Assembly (NCBI RefSeq): GCF_019059575.1
Contig: NW_024881621.1
Location: 496,001-560,000, forward strand
Direction of reading: 5' to 3'
DNA length: 64,000 nucleotides
Source: Amphibalanus amphitrite
Lineage: Eukaryota; Arthropoda; Thecostraca; Balanomorpha; Balanidae
Positions 33,376 through 45,485 of the stretch are shown piece by piece. A model generated the notes under the pieces. The model did no database searches, was not told the origin of the DNA, and worked only from the letters and a program-made list of their open reading frames with translations. Every line of letters begins with the position of its first letter. Position 1 is the stretch's first letter. The translations under genes and the position numbers were made by a program.

Positions 33376-33429
33376 CTTTCCCGGTACAGAGACGGGCTTG
33401 GAGGGGCTCGGTTTGACGACAGGCATCAT
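33376..33429 (-). CDS. candidate first coding exon, minus strand
   Basis: Minus-strand ATG-ATG at 33429/33426 opens MMPVVKPSPSKPVSVPGK and meets a strong donor (GGGAAAG/GTGAGTGCCG) at 33376/33375, ending in phase 0. The exon at 14631-14856 begins in phase 0, so splicing the two gives PSKPVSVPGK followed by GSLCPACVAH with no break in frame, across an intron of about 18.5 kb. Upstream (33430-33960) is CpG-rich with two CACGTG sites, which would suit a promoter. A different frame is also open through this donor, and the exon could instead be internal (an AG lies at about 33463, with a poor pyrimidine tract). Product not recognised. Confidence 0.4.
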
Positions 33430-33960
33430 GCCCCGCTCGGTTCGGCCACAGCACTGTCTGACACGGGGTGCTGCGCTCTCGACCCGACTCTGTCACTCCC
33501 CTCTCGACGGCTGCCCGACACCGAATGGAACAACCGACGGCCGCGCCCGGCGCACCAGACCGGCCGCCGCCGTCACGTGACCGGCCGAGCCGGCCGGCCG
33601 GGCGCACACGCGCCAGTCACGTGGCCACCGGCACACCCTCTGGCCGGGCTCAGAGGCGGGGAGGAGTGGTGGGAGCGGCGCTGGAGAGAGCAGCAGGGTG
33701 TGAGGAGGAAGGACACGCGTCAGGTGTCTCAGGGACACACCTCCCGCCTCCAGCGGTCCATGTGCGTGGTCGGCGGGACAGCCTGGGTGACCCTGACGCG
33801 CGCCCACACCTGGATTATGTGTCCCGGGCGGGCGGGCGGTGCGGGGGAGGAGGCCCGGCCGCCGCACCTCCGCGAGCCCTCAGCGCTGGCAGGCCGCCCA
33901 CACTGCTCCCAGCCCCGCCAGCCGCCGACCGAGCGACACAGACAGAGGCGGCAGCTCTAA
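33430..33960 (-). promoter_or_regulatory. CpG-rich region upstream of the minus-strand candidate exon
   Basis: Strongly GC- and CpG-rich, with CACGTG at 33574 and 33618 and repeated CCGGCC. No TATA box is obvious. The promoter role depends on 33376-33429 being a first exon. The long open frames here on both strands reflect base composition. Confidence 0.25.
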
Positions 33961-34423
33961 GAGCTTCATCCCGACAGGGAGAGGGCACTCAGCGTCACAG
34001 CTACGAACGTCACAGCCCAACGTTGAGTAATAGCCGATCGTCAATTCCACACGGAGACGCGATGGCTCAATCGTTTGATAGAAACCAGCTCCCTGTTGAG
34101 CATGGACACGAGAGAGTCGTTAATATTATATCCAAATAAAACACCAAACGAAAACAGAGCCACGTGGAGAGGTCGTGCCCCTGATAGAGACTGGAGCGAG
34201 GTCACTGACGAAGATGACACATCACAGATGAGCCACACAGCCTGGGAGGACACACCATCGCACGATGAGCCCAGAAAGTCCAGCATGCCATCCACTACCG
34301 GAAACGGGACTGATGCAGGACTCAGTTTGAGTTACCTGTACCACACGGCGACCCGAGACGGGATCAAGTGCTCTCTGTAGCACACTTTGTCAGGAGCAGT
34401 CTGAGCTGACACTCTCCGTAGAG

Positions 34424-35257
34424 CAGGGGTCGGCAAATGGTGGGGCATACCCCCTTTGGGGGTAATGGAGCCCTTTCGGTGGGGGTAATGAGGGATTCTG
34501 AGAAAGCCTATCTTTTTAGAGTTTGTAGCTCCAGTGATGGAGCCATCGTGACTGTTGCATCCCAAGGTTCAAAGATTAGCCCAGGCCAAAGGCACAGCAC
34601 ACATTGATTAGATATCAATTTTCATGTACCTGCTCGCCTCACCATCTCACCCCTCCGTACAGTCGTACAAAAGCAGCTGCAACTTTTAACCGTCGCCCGT
34701 CTGTTGGCGTTTCAACAGCCGCTAACGTAAGGGGGAGGAGTCGATCGGACCCCCGCGGCCTCTTGGACTCTGAGATGGAGCTGTGCATAAAAAAGACGAG
34801 CGTGCTACCCGTGACAATAGGAAGCCGCTGCTGCCCATTTTTAAGGTCCTTGGTCATTCCGTCTCATTCAAGAGGGCAATGACAAGTGTCGAGAAAATCG
34901 GGACCCGCTATAACTTCTTGAAGTGAGATTTTATGGCTCAAGATGATCTCCAGAAAAAGCTCATAAGCCAACGGTCATTATGGGTCCAGAGGCCACTTTC
35001 ACCAACAGAAAAATAGCCGCCTGCCGGAATTTTTTGCCTAAAGATCGTTTCACATATGGAGCGTAAACGGTAAAGCCCTATCCGCTTACGAGCCCATCGC
35101 GTTTACATCGCGATACACAAACACCCAAAGAGTTCCAGGACGGTATGGAATTTCAGTAAACTTGGTTGTGTCAGCAATGGGGTCTGGTAGGTGGGGGTAA
35201 TGGCCCTGCCTGGCGCCCAAAAAGGGGGCACGACCCCGAATGACCTGCCGACCACTG
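34424..35257. mobile_element. hAT-like non-autonomous element, 8-bp TSD
   Basis: The perfect 8-bp duplication CCGTAGAG lies at 34416-34423 and 35258-35265. The left end CAGGGGTCGGCAAAT is the common hAT-type terminus; the right end, inverted, is CAGTGGTCGGCAGGT. Subterminal GGGGGTAATGG occurs at both ends in inverse orientation relative to the element. No transposase. Confidence 0.85.
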
Positions 35258-35265
35258 CCGTAGAG

Positions 35266-37527
35266 TTTGGCGATTATTGGAAGTTGGGACAGTCAACGGT
35301 CTGATGCTGGTCCATGCGGATGTGAAAATCGACGCCGAATTTACATGGCGCCTGTACTTGGAAAAACGCATATATCTCGCAGATGGCTCTTCCTTGGGCA
35401 ACTCCATACCACACCAAACACATCTTTGAAAAGCCACGGCAGACGCCTGAGTGCATCGCAGGTTCCATGGGAATTGGTCACAGCGCCGTGGCTTCAGCAG
35501 CCGACCGGTACTATGGCGGCGACCTTCAGCAGGCTGTGCAACGGCGTCAAACCAGCGGAAATATACTGCGCGGAATTGTATACACATTGCAGACTGTGCA
35601 CATTGCGTACCGTTCAATTCCGCGGAGCACACGACTCATCGTGGAAAAACAGCAGCACCGAAATAGCTGCAACTTAAAGACATTTCAAATCCAATAATAG
35701 TTCGCTTTTGACTGGTCACGAAGTCGCCTTCAAAGGCTGCGTGTGAAATGGACAACGGTGGATACTGATTCTGAGCTTTTCAGTGCCAAATAGCGCCTGG
35801 TGCATGTTCGCACTTCCCACCATTATCAGCACAAAATACCTTATCATTGCTCAGCGTCGGGTTGAACACGAAATCGAATATTTCAATTTTCAAATGAATC
35901 CTGGGACATGACAACATTCAGTATTCACAAACTCCTTTGTTGATGGCGCTCCTGAATCAAGCATGCGACCTTCAAAAAGAGCAAACGTGTTTGAGCCCCT
36001 TGAAATACCGTTGCTATATCAAGGAGCTGCCGGTTCACACCGGAGCGAGTCAGCCTGCTGAGTAGTCGACTGGCACTCCCTGGAGACTTACGCCGTGATC
36101 TGGTTGTTTGCCACACCTCGGCGTTACCATATCGCCCGCCTCAACCCGTCACCGTCACCGCCCCGCGCCAGTGGACCGATACATATCGGAGGACACCGTC
36201 CTACTCAGCGGCTGACACAGCTGTCGGGGACAGACGCAGCCCAGCTCCAGTGTCCCCAGAGGTGCCCGCCGGCGGAAGGGGGGGGGGGGGCTGCCTGGTA
36301 ACACGGGAGGGGGTGTCACGCGCCACCCCAGTGATCCGTGATGGGCCGGGGACACAGCTGGTCCGGCTGACACGGCACACACTGCCCGGCGTAGTTACAC
36401 GGAATTTACATACACGTAACCTTCAAAGAACATTCCTAGATGTTCTGGTTTTTAAGCGCTGAATGGTCGATTTGGTGTAGCTTCAGGTCATCATTTTGTT
36501 TACGCGACCACAGCCGCGTTTAGACAGTCTCACTAACCACAGTCCAGCCCAGCCCCTCCCCACACAACCTCTCACCCTGAGAGGGCACAAGGGTCACACC
36601 ACAGGGGTTGCAGCCGGCCTCTGCGCCACCTGAACGAGCCTGCTACCGGTCTCTGCAGCTCCTGACACGGCACATTACAGTACGCACGAACGTACTGCGC
36701 CGTTGAACCCATGACCTAGGTCACGGACCGGCGCCACTCGTCCCACTTGTGCAACCGTTCCGACATTGCTCCCGCCGGGCCCGGGAGGTCAACCAGTGGG
36801 TATGCACTATTGCACTCCGCAACTTCAGAAGCGATTGGGCAGGCAGACAGCGGACTCTGGCGCCGTTCTAAGTTATTGAGGGGGAGAACTGCGCTGTTAT
36901 GGAGGCTCACCAGTGTCCTCTCAGGGTCAGAATCCCCATCGGTCACAACGGGTTGAGCCAGCGTGACGTCACGAGTGCCATAGCGTGACGCAAATGGGAC
37001 AGATCGTGACGTCACGGCGTCTCGATCGAGGATAGTAGATCCTCTGTTTTGACGTCAAAACAGGTGTCAGCCTGAGGGCGGACGGTGTCTATAGAAGACA
37101 GGCTGAGAGTCCCTGTGGATGACAGGCAGACATTGTCGGTAGCCAACAGATGAAGAGTTCGGAATTGTGCTATGTCTATGACGGAGCCCGATAGACGGAC
37201 AATATCAGTAGCCAGTGGCCCGGCGGACAGTAATAAAAGTAACCGGTAGCCGGCGAGCAGTGCTGGCTACTGACTAGAGTAGCCTGTAGTCAGTGGCTAC
37301 GGGCAATGCCAGTGGCCGGTAGCCGATCGACGGCCACTCTCAGTAGCCAGCCTTCGACTGACGGCGAGCTCAGAGTGGCGATCGATGAGGGCCGGGACGG
37401 TTGGTACACCTGCACCGTATACTGGCACACCTGAGTCTGACGGACACGAGGATCCTGTCTGTAGGGGCTCAGCCGGCCTGAAGGTCGCTCCGGCCCGGCC
37501 CGAGTCCTGCCTCATAAAACAAAAACC
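35266..37527. other. no supported gene
   Basis: An open frame of about 120 codons (about 35330-35698, plus) lacks a recognisable domain or splice sites. Short repeats of AGTAGCC occur near 37200-37350. No transposon ends found. Confidence 0.35.
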
Positions 37528-37632
37528 ATGAGTGGCGGACCGGACAGGACCCGCCCCGCCACACCCACTCCAGCGCCGAGCCGCACGGGCAGCGGAGGAG
37601 GCACGTCCGGCAGGGAGGTGAGATGGACCAAG
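37528..37632 (+). CDS. candidate first coding exon, plus strand
   Basis: An ATG in a very good initiation context (AAAACCATGA) opens 35 codons, MSGGPDRTRPATPTPAPSRT followed by GSGGGTSGREVRWTK, ending in phase 0 at a consensus donor (CCAAG/GTGAGC). A second donor (GGGAG/GTGAGA) lies 15 bp earlier. The Pro/Ser/Thr/Gly-rich start is typical of many N-termini but not diagnostic, and I see no matching downstream exon with confidence. It could be a chance frame in GC-rich DNA. Confidence 0.25.
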
Positions 37633-39766
37633 GTGAGCGGCCTCACCCGAGGAGAGCACGTGGTGGGCGGTCTCACCTGAGGCGAGCATGTGGTGAGCAA
37701 CGCAGATCCGGGATGAGTCGGTCAGGAGCGGGGGGTGAGACAGGCAGGTGGGAAGGAGCAGGAAGTACGGCTGGGAAGTCACGGGAGGGAGGCTAGTCAG
37801 TGGTGATCGGTGGAGATGTGTCAACCGCCGCCATAAAATGTTTAGGAGGATATACGAAGGAAAAAAACTCCGCCAGACGGTTTTGGCAGCAAGTGACCTT
37901 GGAGTCTAAATAAACATTCTCGAAATGTCAACGCACTGCGAAGGAGGGTGATCGGTAGAACCGTTGGAATGTAAGCAGATCATGCAACAAACCCTTTGTT
38001 AACAAGGTCGGCGTCTAGACCAATGTTATGTTACATTCAACACAGAGTCGCTGCGCATTAATATTTCGAGACGAATTACATGTGCCACACAATTCTCAAA
38101 CCAAAACTATTCCAAGCCGTAAATCTATTAACCGAATGATAGCTGATGCAGTAGGTGAGGATGAATAAAATTATTCTGGAGATTCAGAACAATCATTCTT
38201 TGATTATCTTGAATACTAGTAATAATAGTGAAGGTTTTACCAGACAAAAAAAAAACATCAGAAACTAAATGTATAAAAGTTTAAAAACTACAAAGCATTG
38301 CACACTGGTACATAAGGCCTCATAGACGCTTCCAGTTGCTAGTTGCTACGCCAGAGGTTATCACCCAGAGGATACTGACCATCAATGCTTGCTCAGAATA
38401 CCTAAGCCAGTCAACTTCCCGCTACATTAGACCAGGCCCGGCCCGAGCATTGACATTGCTATCACCAGCCCCTTCCCGTGGTAACCGACTATTCTGCTAA
38501 TTCAGTAACTCACGCTCCGGCTCCACGTGTTCAGTGACATCGTTAGAGGCGCACCTCACGGCACATTGTGGAAGCCCGGCCGGCACACCCCGTCCGTGCG
38601 ACCCCCTCCCAGCGGGGGGGGGGGGCGGGCACGACCGTGACCTTCAGGGTCCGGTACAGGTGCGGTCCGTGCCGTCACTGACGGGCCTGTGTACCGTTAT
38701 AGCACGGAAAGGTCGCCAGACACGTGCATACCGCACTGAACTGGCCATTCGGCGGTCGACAGGATATCGTAGCTAACTATACCGAAATAGCTATCCATCA
38801 GGTCAACAGGGCACTTTTTCGGTTGTATTACTTTCACCAACCTACGACCGTCCTTCGCTGCTGCTGGTTCGTCACTGCTTATTCACTGATAACCAAGCCA
38901 TGTGTCACTATGCCACGATAAATCACCAGCTCACTCCAAGTTCCAAACGATCGTAAATTACCAGATCCTGTGTCATCGAACTACCGCCTCTCCGACTCTC
39001 GACCTTTCCTTTCCAATCCTACCCCATCCGGCGGCCCACTGACCCCCTTCCCACCAGCAGACAGTCACGACATCACCGATCTCACGGTCGGTGCCGTGTG
39101 CAGCATCATGGTGGCCCGTATCGTGACTCACGGTTAGTTTATTTTCCATTGCACAGTTCCCACGCAAGAGTGAGAGCCGAAGGGGAATGAGAACATGGGT
39201 AGCGCGATTGATAGAGCGGAGAAGGCGAGAGATCGTGATCATGACCGCGGAAAAATTGTCTGATGAGGCTGATGAAGAAATCAGTCTTCGGTGCTCCTGG
39301 CCACTGCCATTTCAGGTTGGATCATTTCAGGTCAGGCTTTGAAGCATCCGCAGCACATTGATCAAGTCCATATTGAAGCAGGTCTGTGGGCTGGATCAGA
39401 GCTCCTCCGAGCGGCGGCGACACGCACAACGCGGGCTTCCTAGTCAGCGTCCCGGCTGACCCCTACATCCACTATATGTCGTCTACCTCACAGGCTTCTT
39501 ACCCAATGCCCTCATCAGAGCTTATCGGAGGTGTCACGGTCACCGGAAAGTTACAGACAGCCGCTACCGGCTAGCAGTTGCAGGCAGACTCGGAGCGTAC
39601 CGGGCGTGACCGCCGGTACAGTATACCTGCAGGCGCTCACCACTAACGCCATCTATCAACAACAATTATAACTGTATGCGCGCTGGCCTGGCTATAGGAT
39701 TGAGTGTCGCACGACCGCGTCTGGTAATGGCTTACAGCCAAATCTGTGCCATGTGTCTCAAACGAT
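37633..39766. other. no supported gene
   Basis: AT-richer DNA at 37850-38300, then mixed. A plus-strand frame ending at 39574 reads fairly like protein (GFLVSVPADPYIHYMSSTSQ) but has no acceptor or polyadenylation signal close by. No repeat ends. Confidence 0.35.
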
Positions 39767-41540
39767 TCTCCAGACGCGTATTTGGAAATTCCGACCTCGA
39801 CGAGCGTCTGTGGTAGAAAACCACCACTTTGGTAGGGGAAACTACTACTGTCTGCTACCGTTTGCACTGTATGTCTCGCTGTAGTTGCGACCGATTGTGA
39901 CATCTATGCAAGTCAGCAGGGTACGTACCTTAGCGATATACGTACTTTATAATTTACGTACTTTTTCGATGCGTATTTTCTTCTTTGACGTACACTACTT
40001 TTGTCTATAGTTCGTTTTTCTTAAGTTTGCCCCTCACTGTAAACGTCTTTTTGAACACAGCACGAGAATTGCTAGCTGAATTACTGAGAAAACTGGTTGG
40101 CGCACAATGATTTGACCAGATTTGACAGACGATCAATTTCATCAAATTTATTTACTATTTCACAGACTCGTAGCTCGTATTTGCTAATACCTACAGCCCA
40201 CGGACGTATAAATAAACTGGACTGACAATCCCAATGGACCTCCTATGGAAGATAGTGAAGCCGACAAGGCGCCATTTTACGTTGCCAAAAAACCGTGCTC
40301 TGGAAGGTCATCGAGCCAATACAATTAGAATTGCGTCCAAACGGATGATCGGATCGAGATGCTGGTGGTACCGTTCGACGGGTAATTCCTTGAGGCAGGT
40401 GATGATGGATGTCACATGTCACCCGGTGTCACATGGCGCGTGCCACGTGCCGACAAACTTACAAAGGGCAAAAACCTTTAAGCGACGCTTCAAATCAAAC
40501 GAAGGGCGGCACAGGTGCCAAACTCATAGGTCACATGTCCCAGTGTTGGACCACTAACATATGGTATGCTCGGCATCAGGGGGTGCGGAACGCACGCGCT
40601 AGTGGCGAAAAACATGTTTTGAGGAGGCATCCTCCGATTCCGGAAAACCTTGATCTAGGCACACCAAATTTGGCACACTGACACTACTGGACACGCGCTT
40701 TAAGGTGCTGTACAAATAGGCGTGCTGGGGTACACGGTGCACGTGCTGTGCACGTGCAAACCTTTTGATGTTGCACTCCAGGTGTCACATATGCGGGTAG
40801 GGCGGGTAGCGCTGGCAAGCTCAAAGTGCCGAATTTACACAGGCCACTCAGAACGCATTCCAGAATAGTTATTGAGCATATTCATCTCCTGGTGGCCCCC
40901 AAAGGTGCGCTCTGCAAGTGCAAAAAATTATCCGCGCCGGGCGGTGGGGATGCTTGGACACCCCATGTGGATTTATGTAAATATCTCGAAAACGGCGCTG
41001 TGTAGCGCCGCCGTTGTTGGCACACCCTTTCATACATCTTTTTCACACATGCTGCGTAACTTTCAGACTTAGGTCACTCAAGGTTAGGTCACCAGGTTAC
41101 GTCCAAGTGGCCTTACCTTAGGAAAAATTATAATGCCCGTCATAGCTACACATACTATATGTACAATCGACTTAAAACGTGCAGCAATTGAGAAGATCAA
41201 CAGTATATACGTAGAGTACCTACCTCTACCTCGAAATTTCAATATCACTGACCTAGGGTTCTGTTGATTTTGCGACCTCAGACCACTAGCACGGCAAATC
41301 ATTTATTTTGTCAAATTCGAGCTCCTAAACTTCTTGCTACCCAGCAACGCAAATTTACGCCTCAATCGCCGGCCAGCGCAGCATAGGCATCTTTGTTATC
41401 TACGTTGTTTGCGCCTACAGTAATACTGTACCGCAATAACCATTATCTTCATCTTTCACCCATAGATGGCAGTAGCAAAGCGCCTGCATCTATGCTGTGC
41501 CGCAGTGCTCTTACAATACGAGCTGAGCAATGAGCATTAA

Positions 41541-42417
41541 CCCTCGCCCGTATAGGGGGGGGGGGGGTCGAACGGACCCCCCCATGGTTTTTCGCGAATA
41601 ACTCGCGTAAAAAGCGGCCGATCGCGACGAAACTTTCAGTACCCTCGCGTTTATCAATTTTACACCTACCCTGAAAATTTCATGACCCTAACCCAAATGA
41701 CCTTTGACCTGTGACCTACTTTTCGAGACCATGTTTGGCCGGAATCGCGATTCGGCGTATGTCGGCTCGCATTAGCCGCGCATTTGCAGTCTTTTCGTGG
41801 TTTCAAGCGTTCAAACATGTGATATGATGTTGCCCCCATGCATTAGGGTGGGTGTCAAGGTCACCTGAAGGTCAGGTCAGGTCATTGACCTTTGATGACC
41901 TCGGTTCACTTTTTCGAGTTTTACATGTTTCTAGGCCAGTTTTTGGAGCTGAATTCGAATTTAGCAACCATATGAACATTTACGAAGTAGTTTTGGTGCC
42001 TTCGTAACATGTTACGATGCTGTCAGAGGCGGTTGCCACCTACTACGAATACCCTTACTGGTTGACCTGACCTGACCTGACCCGACCTGGCCTAAATGCA
42101 TGAAGACATCATCTGTGATCAAAAGTAACATGATATTCGTGATCAGCACCCCGAAAAACCTCATAGCAGCCACACTTTACGACGTTCTAACAGGTCCCGA
42201 TTTTCCCGACTTTTGGGTCATTGACCTGACCTGCAAGGTCAACCAATGACCTAGGACCTTAAAATTGGGTATCATCGGCTTCCTCTCGTCACGGGCAACA
42301 CGCTCGTTTTTTCCGCGAAGCTCTAGCTCGATCAGGGGCGAAACGGCAAGGGGGGGGGGTCCAACGGACCCCCCCCTTATACGTTCGCGGCTGGAAAAAC
42401 ACCAATACGGGCGAGGG
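41541..42417. mobile_element. TTAA-flanked non-autonomous transposon, copy D
   Basis: TTAA lies at 41537-41540 and 42418-42421. The TIR CCCTCGCCCGTAT is identical at both ends (13 bp). Subterminal hairpins: G-run TCG-AAC-GGA C-run (about 41554-41583) and G-run TCC-AAC-GGA C-run (about 42350-42378). GGTCAGGTCAGGTCA arrays lie mid-element. Its insertion separates the two arms of the giant foldback. Confidence 0.85.
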
Positions 42418-42442
42418 TTAAACAAGCAAGTGATATTGAAAT

Positions 42443-42605
42443 CATAGGCGGCGGAACGAGGGGGGCACCGGGGCACCGTGCTCCCCTTGAATTTGGCAAT
42501 TTAACATAGCCCTTTCCATGCAACGCCCATAGGGCGTTGCATGGAAAGAATGGGACCAAAAGTCGGCAGTGCCCCCCTTTAATTGAAGGTGTTCCGCCGC
42601 CACTG
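42443..42605. mobile_element. 163-bp hAT-like MITE, 8-bp TSD
   Basis: The perfect duplication ATTGAAAT lies at 42435-42442 and 42606-42613. The ends are CATAGGCGGCGGAAC and, inverted, CAGTGGCGGCGGAAC. The centre is a hairpin (GCAACGCCC/GGGCGTTGC), so the whole element is nearly palindromic. Confidence 0.85.
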
Positions 42606-43896
42606 ATTGAAATTCCGATGCAGAGGTACTCTACGTATATGCTGTTGCTCTTATCAATCGCTGCACGTTTTAAACCGATTATTCAGTCTGTGTACTATAT
42701 GACGGGCACTATAACTTTTCCTATGGTAAGGTCACTTGGACGTAACCTGATGACGTAACCTTGAGTGACCTAAGTCTGAAAGTTACGCAGCATGTGTGAA
42801 AAAGATGTATGAAAGGGTGTGCCAAAAACGGCGGCGCTACACAACGCCGTTTTCGAGATATTTACATAAATCCACATGGGGTGTCCAAGCATCCCCACCG
42901 CCCGGCGCGGATAATTTTTTGCACTTGCAGAGCGCACCTTTGGGGGCCACCAGGAGATGGATATGCTCAATAACTATGCTGGAATGCGTTCTGGGTGGCC
43001 TGTGTAAATTTGGCACTTTGAGCTTGCCAGCGCTACCCGCCCTACCCGCATATGTGACACCTGGAGTGCAACATCAAAAGGTTTGCACGTGCACAGCACG
43101 TGCACCGTGTACCCCAGCACGCCTATTTGTACAGCAGCTTAAAGCGCGTGTCCAGTAGTGTCAGTGTGCCAAATTTGGTGTGCCTAGGTCAAGGTTTTCC
43201 GGAATCGGAGGATGCCTCCTCAAAACATGTTTTTCGCCACAAGCGCGTGCATTCCGCACCCCCTGATGCCGAGCATACCATATGTTAGTGGTCCAACACT
43301 GGGACATGTGACCTATGAGTTTGGCACCTGTGCCGCCCTTCGTTTGATTTGAAGCGTCGCTTAAAGGTTTTTGCCCTTTGTAAGTTTGTCAGCACGTGGC
43401 ACGCGCCATGTAACACCGGGTGACATGTGACATCCATCATCACCTGCCTCAAGGAATTACCCGTCGAACGGTACCACCAGCATCTCGATCCGATCATCCG
43501 TTTGGATGCAATTCTAATTGTATTGGCTCGATGACCTCCCAGAGCACGGTTTTTTGGCAACGTAAAATGGCGCCTTGTCGGCTTCACCTGAATGGAGGTG
43601 GTTGCGGGTCCAGTTTATTTATACGTCCGTGCTACAGCCCCACAGGGATGGACGACTTCTCAGGAATTATGTCTGAACTAATAAATAAATTGCACGGCGC
43701 TTAACATAACGTTAAATCGTCGGTGTTCAAAACTTATTTTGAAAATATTATTCATATCTATAATACAATGTGCGCCAACCAGTGTTTCTCAGTAATTCAG
43801 CTAGCAATTCTCGTGCTGTGTTCAAAAAGACGTTTACAGTGAGGGGCAAACTTAAGAAAAACGAACTATAGGTATACGTACTTTGTACTGTACGTA

Positions 43897-45073
43897 GGGG
43901 AGAGTGGGGTAAGATGCCCAGGGTGGGAAAGACGCCCCACCCCCTCTAGCGGGGAAACAAAGAATCGGACCTGGAAATTAATGTTCTTAGCGTAAAGCGG
44001 AAGCCTGCCTTGTTAACTGCACAAAAATTGGCGGAGCTCAGTTGGTCAAGGGCTGGCTGGTGATTGCATGTTTTTTATTTGCTGCTTTCAAAAAATATTT
44101 TGGCGTCAAAACATTGTAAATATCAAAGAAGGTAGATAATTTTTGCGTCCCTTGCTATAGTCGTGATACATTAACATGCGTGTACTGTGTCCCAAACAGT
44201 TTGTTTCAGGGTGTAGCTTTATGGCTAACAAATTGTGCTGATTTAATGTTACTTCGGTACCTTGGGGTAAGATGCCCCCTGTCCTGATGGGGAAAGACGC
44301 CCCCCTAAATCCGTAGGCTGTCCTTCAAGCAGCCCGTCAAATCATTTATTACATACTTGTGATGAGAGACAAAAGCCGATCTGGGACTATTGAGAGTCCG
44401 GTACGGTCGAGTGCTCCTCATGCCGGTCTCTCGGCCCACACAGCGACTTTTTGGGCGGCATCTGACTCTGAGAGCCCTCACGACGGCCTCTGTGGGCCCC
44501 ATTATTGGTTCCAGGGCCCCTCGCGACATCCTTTGAGGGCTCCCACGTTGGCTCCACGGGCCGCGCTGGCATCTGAGGTCCCCACGATGGGCTCGAGGGC
44601 CCTCAAGCATCATGAAGACCTATAAGGGCCCCACAGTGGTCTTCGAACGCCACCACGGAGGCTTGTTTAGCCACGCTGGACTATGATGGCCCTAACGATG
44701 ACCTCTGAAGCCCCTTACGACTACTTTTGAGGGCCCTTACGATGACGTTTGGTGTCTACTGCAGGCTCGAAGGGACTACTGATTCGTTCAGGCGATTCAC
44801 GTGCCTATTTATGTCACTTATAGTGCAGGGGGGCATCTTACCCAACGCCAGGGGGCGTCTTTTCCACCCTGTGGGGTAAGATGCCCCCTTTCACTTCTTC
44901 AGGAAAATGCTTAATAGCAAAAAAAGTTATCATATTTCAGGCACGAAAGTGTGATATTTTTGGAGAAAAATGATGTCGGCTTCCGTTGAAACTCCAAGTT
45001 TTGGCTTTCCGATCGTCTTTTTCGAATAATATATGACATAGTCAAACCCTGGGCATCTTTCCCCACTCTCCCC
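43897..45073. mobile_element. TIR element with GGGGTAAGATGCCC motifs, probable TA TSD
   Basis: It starts GGGGAGAGTGGGGTAAGATG and ends with its inverse (one difference). TA flanks both sides (43895-43896, 45074-45075), inside a TACGTAC-rich array that makes the TSD less certain. The motif GGGG(T/A)AAGA(T/C)GCCC recurs at about 43906, 43925, 44264 and 44290 and inverted at about 44829, 44855 and 45048. The middle (about 44310-44770) is a degenerate about-30-bp GGGCCC-type minisatellite. No gene. Confidence 0.65.
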
Positions 45074-45076
45074 TAC

Positions 45077-45440
45077 CTACCTTTGCGATACGCAGGCTAC
45101 TTCTGTCCTTGACGTACTTATTCCATCCGACTTTATACTCGACGTACTTTTGCGATACGTACTTTTGCCCTTGACGTACTCTTGTCCATACGTACTTTAT
45201 CCTGTACGCATTTTTACGATATGTGCTTTTGTCCGTGACGTACTTTTGTCCATGCGTACTTAATAATGCACCTATACGTACTTTCGATACGTACTTTTGT
45301 CCTTGACGTACTTTTATCCATTCGTGCTTTATACTGTATACGTACTTTTGCCATGCGTACTTTTGTCCTTGACGTAGTTTTGTCCATGCGTACTTTATAC
45401 TGTACGAGCGTACGAACATTTGCGATACGTACTTTTGACC
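45077..45440. repeat. TACGTACTTTTGTCC tandem array
   Basis: About 18-bp subunits combine into higher-order units of about 85-90 bp (GCGATACG..., CTTGACG..., CCATGCG..., ATACTGTACG...). The array belongs to the right arm of the giant foldback. The matching left-arm stretch (about 39940-40010) holds only about one unit, so the arms have changed length independently. Confidence 0.7.
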
Positions 45441-45448
45441 TACGTGCC

Positions 45449-45485
45449 AGGGGCGTCGCCACAGATTTTGGACAGGGGGGACGGA
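45449..45485. mobile_element. solo hAT-like terminus
   Basis: CAGGGGCGTCGCCACAG...GGACAGGGGGG looks like a hAT left end, but no partner inverted end follows. The next about 300 bp show nothing recognisable. Confidence 0.3.

Noticed and set aside
35330-35698. Open frame of about 120 codons to the right of a hAT-like element.
   Set aside because: No splice sites, no start in good context, no recognisable domain; the opposite strand is equally open.
40872-42970. Near-identical 66-residue frames in opposite orientation at 40872-41072 and 42770-42970, suggesting a conserved small protein.
   Set aside because: They are mirror copies because the foldback arms are nearly identical; no coding signature beyond that.
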